Assembly: GCA_030272155.1 (NCBI GenBank)
Contig: CP126197.1
Span: 5,200,001 to 5,264,000, forward strand
Reading direction: 5' to 3'
Source of the DNA: Tetradesmus obliquus
Taxonomy: Eukaryota; Chlorophyta; Chlorophyceae; Sphaeropleales; Scenedesmaceae
DNA length: 64,000 nt
Under the pieces are notes generated by a model. The model worked only from the letters and a program-made list of their open reading frames with translations, was not told where the DNA came from and did no database searches. A program made the translations under genes and the position numbers. Below are positions 57,541-64,000 of the stretch, piece by piece. Numbering within the stretch: the first letter of the stretch is position 1; each line of letters begins with the position of its first letter.

Positions 57541-57895
57541 GTGGCGGCTGGAGCTGCAGCAGCCGCAGCAGCTGCGAGTAGTGCTGCAGCGCGTGAAGCA
57601 GCTGCAGCAGCAGCTGCTGCAGTTACAGGATGTCGCAGACGATGCCTTGGAGGCAAGAGCTTGGTTGGCTGCGGCAGTGGAAGCTGTCCATGCGGCTTGT
57701 CCCAGCGGTTTGTATGCGGGCTCTACTGCTACTACCAGAGCAGCAGCAGCAGCCGCAGGAGTGACAGGAGGAGCAGATCGGCTAGTAGAGCTGCAGCAGC
57801 AGCAGGCCAAGTGGCAGCGTGGGCTGCATGCTGTGTATGGCCGCATGCTGCTGGCGCTGTCTGATGCTGCGTGCCTGGTGTGCGTAGAGGCATAA
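54587..57895 (+). CDS. large low-complexity protein of unknown function (1102 codons)
   Basis: One uninterrupted frame, exceptional in this intron-rich region. The protein is mostly Ala, Ser, Gln and Leu with homopolymer runs. The same CAG/CTG triplet array is read as Gln (56641, 57016, 57090, 57327), Ser (55279, 57500) and Ala (55480, 56901). Between runs there are more ordinary segments: CTGQLWLCDAAAALLG, ALMVLGKFGRAAILQ, LLPLPACCGLLEEGGWLHVY, YVSVLQLTRLLDANPAAAAL and KQLQQQLLQLQDVADDALEA (coiled coil). The first half could be a degenerate beta-propeller, but no family is recognised. The start is the first ATG in frame; upstream exons are possible. The tail ALSDAACLVCVEA plus stop is followed by tandem copies of itself. 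The long frame, with almost all triplet arrays in frames without stops, supports real coding, but repeat-driven open frame is the main alternative. Confidence 0.6.
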
Positions 57896-58090
57896 AAGAA
57901 GCTGCAAGCTTGCTGGCTCTGGCCGATGCTGCGTGCCTGGTGTGCGTAGAGGCTTAAATATAAGCTTCAAGCTTGCTGGCTCTGGCCGATGCTGTGTGCT
58001 TGGTGTGCGTAGAGGCTTAAATATAAGCTTCAAGCTTGCTGGCTCTGGCCGATGCTGTGTGCTTGGTGTGCGTAGAGGCATAAGCTTCAA
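57896..58090 (+). repeat. three tandem copies (about 65 bp) of the end of the 1102-codon ORF
   Basis: The parental CTGATGCTGCGTGCCTGGTG...GTAGAGGCATAA (57861-57895) recurs at about 57925-57957, 57990-58022 and 58055-58083. Units are joined by AAGCTTCAAGCTTGCTGGCT-like spacer. Copies 2 and 3 are nearly identical to each other. Each keeps a TAA after GTAGAGGC(A/T). Confidence 0.93.
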
Positions 58091-58676
58091 GCTTGCTGGC
58101 AGCAGACGCACTGGCAATGCAAGCTGTTACATACTGGGGTGAAGTTGGTGCTGTTGCATCAGGCTGCCTCAAGATAACAGCATATGCCTGCGCCATGCGG
58201 CAGTACATATGGCGGTATCGAGTCCTTTACGTAAAGGTAGTATACTGCGTGCCTTGGTGTGCCTTGAGGCATGTAGTTGATGCACCCGATCGCTGTGGTG
58301 TTGCCAAAGTATGTGCATGTTGTCTGGCATTGTGGCCGCGGCATTGACAGGTTGCCTGTGCAACATGCTTGATTGGGGCACTTTTGCAGCACTGCCGGGA
58401 TGCAGTTGCGCTGGTTGAAAGGGTAGCTGGGTGCCGCCTGCTGCGCCTTCTTGCTGTGCAAATGATGGCCACAAACTAGTGTCACAACATCTTTTACAAG
58501 AATTGCGCCAGGTGCTTCCCTGATAGGAACTCGAGCTCGCTCGTACTGGTTGGTCAATACGACTGCAATCCTATGTCAACAACCGTCCTCTGACTCAGCA
58601 ACACAAGACCATGGCAAACCGTCATCAATAAGCCATACATGTAGCTGCCGACGTAACATTTATAACGCATCACACA
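58091..58676. other. convergent intergenic region
   Basis: About 590 bp between convergent genes. A minus-strand frame at 58557-58159 is cysteine-rich (CPNQACCTGN) but has no signal peptide, splice partner or family match, so it is not called. TTACA is present near 58127 and elsewhere. Confidence 0.5.
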
Positions 58677-58930
58677 TCACAGCACCCATGAGTTGATCCA
58701 GCTGCCCACGCTAGCAGCCAGCTGCTGCCGCTGCGCAGCATAATGCACGGCCGTAAACACCCGCCCGCTTGACGCATGCAGCGCAGCAGCAGACAGCTCA
58801 GCCCAGCCCGCTGCCAAGCTGCTGCTGGCAGCAGCAGCACCCAAGCTGCTGATGCCGGCTGGTGCTGCTGGCTGGATGGTGCCTTTGCCCAGCCTGATGT
58901 GGCGGATGCTGCTGCTGCTGCTGCTGCTGC

Positions 58931-58967
<37 letters not shown>

Positions 58968-61900
58968 ACTGACAGGTGTGTTCGGTGCAGTGAAAGCAAC
59001 TCCAACTCCTGCAACAATGAAAGCCGCGGAAGACATGTGGTGGTCAGCCTTATAGGCGACGCCTGCTGCACACAACCATGCTGCTGGGCGCCTGGGTAAT
59101 AAAAGGCATACAAGCGGCACGCGTGCCGCTGTGATAATGCTGCCTGCGGAGGGCCAGTGCAGGGGCTCAAGCCTCATGATGCTGTGCGGCAGAAATTATT
59201 ATCATATCACCAGTCAAGCCATAGCAAAACACACTCGGCACTGCGCCTCACAGGAGCAGCGAAAGGAAGCAACACAGCTCCATCAAACTTCAACAGACTG
59301 AAGTTCACCTGGGTAGGCAGGTGTGCTGGCAGTTGCATTGCCCGGCCCCGCATAGCTGAACACAGCCAGCAGCTGACCGCTGGGCCCCACTGCTAATGCA
59401 GGCCACACTAGCCCCAGGGGGCGGGGGCCCCCTTGAGTTAGTAAGCCCTGGCGCTGCACCGAGAGGGACAAGCTGGCAGACCTGCGGCAACATAGGCAGC
59501 AGTGTGTGATAAGTTATTTAATAATGCTAATAAACAGCGCAGGCCACACCAGCCCCAGGGGCTGGGGGCCACCTTGGCTGATCAGGCCCTGCCGCTGCAC
59601 TGAGAGGCTGAGGCTGGCAGACCTGCCGCAACAGCAGCGGCAGAAGCAGGAAGTTCAGAGCATTCTTATTGTTGATTTATTAGTGGGTACTTTGTAGGCC
59701 ACACTAGCCCCAGGGGGCTGGCGCCACCTTGGCTGATGAGCCACTCAAGCTGAGGCTAGCAGACCTGCAGCAGCAATGGTAGCATGAAGAATGCATTCAT
59801 ATGACGTGTGCAGGTCTCACAGGTCAAGGTCGCTGTCCGGGGAAGCTAGTTTGCGGTTCAGCAGAATATTCTGCCATCAAGATCGCAGCGGCATTGCAGC
59901 AGCACTCAACAGCACGTGCACTGTGTTATGGCAGCGCTGCAGACATCCTTGAATAGCCTCAACCGCTCCTCTCTTGTTGTGCGGGACAACGAATGCATGT
60001 GTGACACCCACCTGTTGCAGGGTGTGAACAGCGAAGCAAGGTACGCATTCTCTGCATCAGCGCTGCTGCTGCTGCTGCTGCCTCCCGGCTGCCCTAGGGA
60101 GGGTCCGCCCTCCCCTGGCGGCTCACCTGTTGCAGGGTGTGAAAAGTGAAGCCAGATACGCATTCTCTGCATCAGCGGTGCTGCTGCTGCTGCCGTCCGG
60201 CTGCCCTAAGGAGGGTCCGCCTTCGCCCGGCGGCTGCGCTGCTGCCACGCCGCCACCCTCTCTCACATCAGCAGTGGATCGCTCAAAGTACGGGTCAGCT
60301 GGATCAACCCCTCGGAAGCCAGCACCGTTGCCTGCATGCATCAATTACACACAATGGGCTTGTCAGTATATGATCCGAATTATGTAACATCTACGTCAGC
60401 AGTTGAGAGTTTGAGGTAAAGGGCATGTTTTGTGTGTAGCAGCGTGTATACATGTACGTACGCACAGGCTTTCAGGCACAGCCAGAGTATCAAATCACCG
60501 CGATATTCATAGTACCAGCATTTGGTGCACACTGTCAACACCGTACGGTGTTGCGATGGCATCACCGCAGCAGTCATGCATCCATGCATTCAACATGTTT
60601 TTGCTTGCCGTCATGCTGCTGTGGCTCACCTGGGTATCCGAAGTACCAGCACTTGGTGCACACATCATCACAGGCACCCATCCTGCCAGCAGCCGGCTTG
60701 TATCCAAGGCCTTGGTACCCTGCAAACAGCCGGCAAACAGCATGTATTTGATGCCATATCCGTTACTTTGAACACCTAGCTGCAATAGAATAGATGCAGC
60801 TCTAGTGTTGTTGGTGCTGCTGTCGCACGTAAAAACTGCCACACCGTGGTGGGTGCAGCGCTGCTGCCAAGGAAGGTGCTGCTGGCTGCCAAGGGTTGGC
60901 CAAGGTTTGAAGTGGTTGAACGCCGGATGCATAGGGCATATGTGGCAAGCCTTTTGTATAAAACAAGGTGTTGCACCTCATTGACCTCAGGCTGCTATAA
61001 GCAGCTCAATTAGCACCCAGCTGTGCCTGTCAGGCATTGCGTGCACCAGAACAGCCATTCACAGTGCTACATGAATGTTACTGGTACCACGCTTTGAACC
61101 ACCCACACGTTAACATGCTTGCTGCTTCTGCACTTGTGACCATGCATGCAGATGCTGATGTCAGCAGGTTGATGTGCAGCCGCCTGCAAATCACTCACCC
61201 CGCGCAGGGTCAAAGTTGGCGCCCAGGTAACCTCCGTAGCTGCAGCAGCAGTTGCAAGCAGTCGACAGTCATGGCAGGGGCCAGCCGTCAGTAGCAGCAA
61301 CAACAGACACTTGCTGTTGTATTTGGCAAACCAGGCAGAGCATATGTGGCCACATGCGCAGACGCACAGCATGAGGCAACTTTTGGATGCAACAAGCAGT
61401 GCACATTGCCCGTGGCGGCGCCTTGAGGCGACGTCTGCATTAAATAGCAACTAGATATTATCATGCAGCTACTGTGGGATTGTTGATCAGCATTTTGGCT
61501 GTGCACAGGCCTGGGATGTACCACTGTTTGCCCGCTGCGATGGCATGCATGCTGTGGCTGTCATGCGGCTGACAGATACGCGAGGTCTTTTGCTCACTTG
61601 ATGTACTCGCCACCCCTGCACAGGACAGCCAGGCACGGGCAGAATGCGGTTAATGGTTTGATCTTACCCAGGACTAACCTTACAGGATGCGTGCAAGCAA
61701 GCGTTGCTTCCAAAGACACCCGTGCGTAGATTAGAAGCAGGGAAGGCCAGGAGTTGCACAGCAGCAAGCACAGTGCTTAAAGTGAGTGAGGGATGCGCCA
61801 CGCGGCAGGTACTTGCACAAGTAGCGTGCTCAAACACCAACACGAGTGCGCGCCCTGCGGCGAAGCACATGCTGACGCAGCCTACTTTGTTCAAGAGCGC

Positions 61901-63810
61901 TGCGGCGCTCACCAGTAGCATGCATAACAGGAGCAAGGGCGGCCGCCTGCAGGTCAAACACGGCAAACAGATACATTCTCAGCAGCGTTCTGTACATATG
62001 CTGCCCAACCATGACATAGCCGGCGCTACAGGCAGGCATTACGACAAATTGTGGCATGCGGCTGTTATAGCTGCACGCCCTGCACCCCATGCAGGGGCAG
62101 ATCGCGTCGTTTGAGGAACCTGCTGGTATCCACGCCCTGCTGTGGCACCACCAGGGCCAATGCAGCAGTAGCTACATGGCTGTACACAGCAGCATCAACA
62201 CCATCCAACATCCCAGCAGCTACCGGCTTGACCATGCGGGCAGTTCAGACTGCCAGGTAGAAGCGTACAGCAGCGTAGTTAAGACTGGCACTCTGTCCAT
62301 AACCCATGCATTCTAGAAGTTAGCATTCACTCTGCCGGTACTCACCGTACAGAGCCATGCCAGCAGTAGCAGCTGCACCCAGCAGCATTCCAGGCCCAAG
62401 CAAGCCTGCTGCCTTGATGACTGTTTGATCGTCATTGCTGCCTGCTGCAGTTGCTGCGCCAGCCAGCTGGGGCTCAAATGTAGAGTTGGTTGTTACGTTG
62501 GGGTTTGGAAATATGTGCGCCTTCGCATTGTCGTGCTGCAGCAGCAGAGGAGTTGAACAGAAGATCAGCATTGGTTTGATGGCCTCAACTTGTTATTATC
62601 AAGGCTGCCCAAATGCATCAAGGTCTGTGCAGCTTTCAAAAACATGATGTGTGTGTTTGCCACCAAGCAACAACCACCAGCACAGCCTCACCTCTGCTGC
62701 CCATGTGCTGCTGTAGTCAACAGTCCAGTCAGCGGCTGCTGCTGCTTCCCGCCCAGCAATGCTCTGCGGGCAGCTGTCAGTGCCAGTAGCTTGTGGCTCC
62801 ACTGACAGCTGCGCCCAGGCGACTGCAGGGCGGCGGCTGTAGCTGCTGCTGCTGCTGCTGCTGCTGCTGTCACTGCTGACCATGCTGGGCAGTGCCAGGT
62901 AGATCTGCCCGCCTGCCAGCACCGCCTGCACAGTACCAAGAAAGATAACATGTGCGACATAACAACAGTTTGGCGGCACTGGACAAAGCAGACACAAGCA
63001 ACGCATGATGCATGCAGCTGACGGCTAGCACCCTCAGCAACCTGCTGTCTTGCAGACCAACGCGCAGCTGGAACTGTTACTGAGAATGCGCATGATGACC
63101 ACAGTAACGCGCACCGCTCCATTCCAGAATCCAAGCGGCCTAGAGCCCATCTGCAGCGCAGGCGCGCCGCCAGGCTGCCGCAGCAGCAGCCCCGTAGGGG
63201 GTGCAGCAGGGCTGGCAATGGCTGCCTGCTGCACTGCCAGCAGCGGGGTGCTAGTAGGGGACCCCGGGCCTCCCCACTTCCAGAGGGTGGCGGTGTCGAG
63301 CAGTGCGGCTACTGTGATGGTGCGCGTGTCGAGTGACGCGCTGATGACTGGAGCCATTTGCTGTGGGTGAGTAGGAGTGAGGGTCCACCACAGCAGGCAT
63401 GACCATTAGGTGCAGCTACATGTTCTACACAAAAAAGAAAGTTGCTGCATGACCTTCTTGCGTTGAACTATTGCATCTTGCAGCTGAACAAGGTAGTCAC
63501 AGAAGCAGCAACATCGAAACGCAAGCCTTACCTCGCATACAAAGTAGGCAGTGCCAGCAGCAACATCGCCCGGCCCTTGCGGCCGCACAGGCTGCAGCTG
63601 GCTACACGGCCCTGCTGCTGCTGCGGTGCCAGCCGCCGCTGCTGCTGCTGCTGCCAGCTCTGCTGAGGTGTAGATCGCATAGAAGAAGTTCACTATGCCC
63701 ATGTATGCTGCATGCTTCGGCAGGGCCAGCAGCCCGATGCCGTTTGCTGTTGCGTTGGAGGGGCAGAGGGACTTGTAGGTCACAAAGATGCTGTCTGCAT
63801 TGTAGCTGAC
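58677..63810 (-). CDS. unrecognised secreted or membrane protein, C-terminal 631 residues (5' end outside window)
   Basis: Nine exons join in frame: 63810-63532, 63360-63058, 62925-62692, 62535-62346, 61231-61199, 60719-60630, 60331-60127, 59481-59309 and 59065-58677. The first listed exon starts at an acceptor, so earlier exons lie to the right. Readable parts: beta-rich ISASLDTRTITVAALLDTAT, AVLAGGQIYLALPSMVSSDS, a Gly/Ala hydrophobic helix GLLGPGMLLGAAATAGMALY, a Tyr/Gly/Cys part YQGLGYKPAAGRMGACDD with CTKCWYFGYPG, a Ser/Gly linker, and near the end a short hydrophobic segment AAFIVAGVGVAFTAP before a poly-Ser run. N-glycosylation sites (NATA, NVTT, NST) suggest the secretory route. No family is recognised. 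Copies of three exons lie in neighbouring introns. The 33-nt exon at 61231 and the final join are the least certain. Confidence 0.65.
58909..58967 (-). repeat. triplet array coding poly-Ser in the last exon of the right-edge gene
   Basis: CTG units on the plus strand (AGC on the transcript) with one CCG interruption, read in frame as about 20 serines. Confidence 0.9.
59541..59764 (-). repeat. two upstream copies of the right-edge gene's penultimate exon
   Basis: The exon at 59481-59309 starts GTCTGCCAGCTTGTCCCTCT (encoding SASLSLSVQRQGLLTQGGP). Its first 80 nt recur at 59622-59541 and 59764-59696, each with an upstream AG acceptor (GTTGCGGCAG, GCTGCTGCAG). The first copy still encodes SLSVQRQGLISQGGPQPLGL; the second has an internal deletion. 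Both break off at AGGCCACA with no donor. Confidence 0.9.
60005..60121 (-). repeat. downstream copy of the end of exon 60331-60127
   Basis: The 3' part of that exon (encoding PPGEGGPSLGQPDGSSSSTA and ADAENAYLASLFTPCNR) is repeated immediately downstream in transcript order, with GGSSSSSS in place of DGSSSS. The donor of the first copy (AACAG then GTGAGCC) overlaps the start of the second copy. The second copy also ends AACAG before GTGGGT, so two donors compete for the same exon end. Confidence 0.88.
60495..60545 (-). repeat. partial copy of the end of exon 60719-60630
   Basis: GTGTGCACCAAATGCTGGTAC (encoding CTKCWYYEY) repeats the exon end GTGTGCACCAAGTGCTGGTAC (CTKCWYFGY) about 120 bp downstream. 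The donor is degraded (CGCGGTGAT). Confidence 0.75.
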
Positions 63811-64000
63811 CTGGACAGGAAAACAATACGCGTTTACTGTTGAATTAGCAGCATGTTGCATGCTTTACTTGTTTGGTGTGCTGTGCTTTGGTGGTATCGA
63901 AAAAGTGCTCAGCAATGCCTGAATGCATCATGTCAGCCATGCTGCTGCTGCATACACAACCAAGCACCAGGCACCCTGTCCTGCAACTATCCTTGCTGCT

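Noticed and set aside
58159..58557. Cysteine-rich minus-strand open frame (CPNQACCTGN)
   Set aside because: No signal peptide, no acceptor or donor linking it to the right-edge gene in phase, and its motif does not match the CC-x4-CN modules.
1..64000. tRNA, rRNA, riboswitch or organelle-derived segments
   Set aside because: No GTTCGA-type T-loop with a matching acceptor stem and no rRNA-like conserved block was seen on reading both strands.

Overview
This is nuclear DNA of a green alga. The genes carry many short GT-AG introns. Several gene tails are followed by TGTAA, the usual chlorophyte poly(A) signal. The DNA is full of CAG/CTG triplet arrays, and the recognisable proteins are plant/algal types: a KEA antiporter, a GONST-type GDP-mannose transporter, a plastid-type CDP-diacylglycerol synthase and an ERF-type AP2 factor. 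They sit beside a motile-cilium protein (CFAP52). A chlorophycean alga fits best; the exact order is a guess. I saw no tRNA, rRNA, CRISPR array or prokaryotic operon.

Layout from left to right: a possible partial exon (- strand, 1-202); KEA-type K+/H+ antiporter (-, 2105-7975); ribosomal protein RPL31 (+, 8518-9783); CDP-diacylglycerol synthase (+, 11110-14464); GDP-mannose transporter (+, 16370-17751); a secreted repeat protein with five CC-x4-CN cysteine modules (-, 19499-23337); a predicted GPI-anchored surface glycoprotein (-, 24799-28303); CFAP52 (-, 28893-33354); a coiled-coil protein with a C-terminal EF-hand-like pair (-, 33740-36268); HSCB Fe-S co-chaperone (+, 36836-39007); a gene-poor 6.4 kb; an AP2/ERF factor (-, 45365-47929); a short-chain dehydrogenase (+, 48606-51680); a hAT-like non-autonomous transposon (52984-53709); a 1102-codon low-complexity ORF (+, 54587-57895); and the C-terminal 631 residues of an unrecognised membrane or secreted protein (-, 58677-63810, 5' end outside the window). 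For eleven multi-exon genes plus the right-edge gene I joined exons by hand. Every reported join keeps the reading frame, and total lengths are multiples of three.

The genes do not form one pathway. They are ordinary nuclear genes (ion and sugar transport, lipid synthesis, translation, Fe-S assembly, cilia, transcription, cell surface). The strongest unusual signal is shared by most of them. Short segments that cross exon/intron borders or stop codons have been tandemly duplicated, giving arrays of partial exon copies inside introns or 3' UTRs. Some copies in the KEA and CDP-DAG synthase genes keep an AG acceptor, a GT donor, an open frame and a length divisible by three, so they could be spliced in as cassette exons. 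A second shared feature is the placement of triplet arrays: CTG-orientation arrays lie just before many 3' splice sites, and a few CAG-orientation arrays lie just after 5' splice sites.
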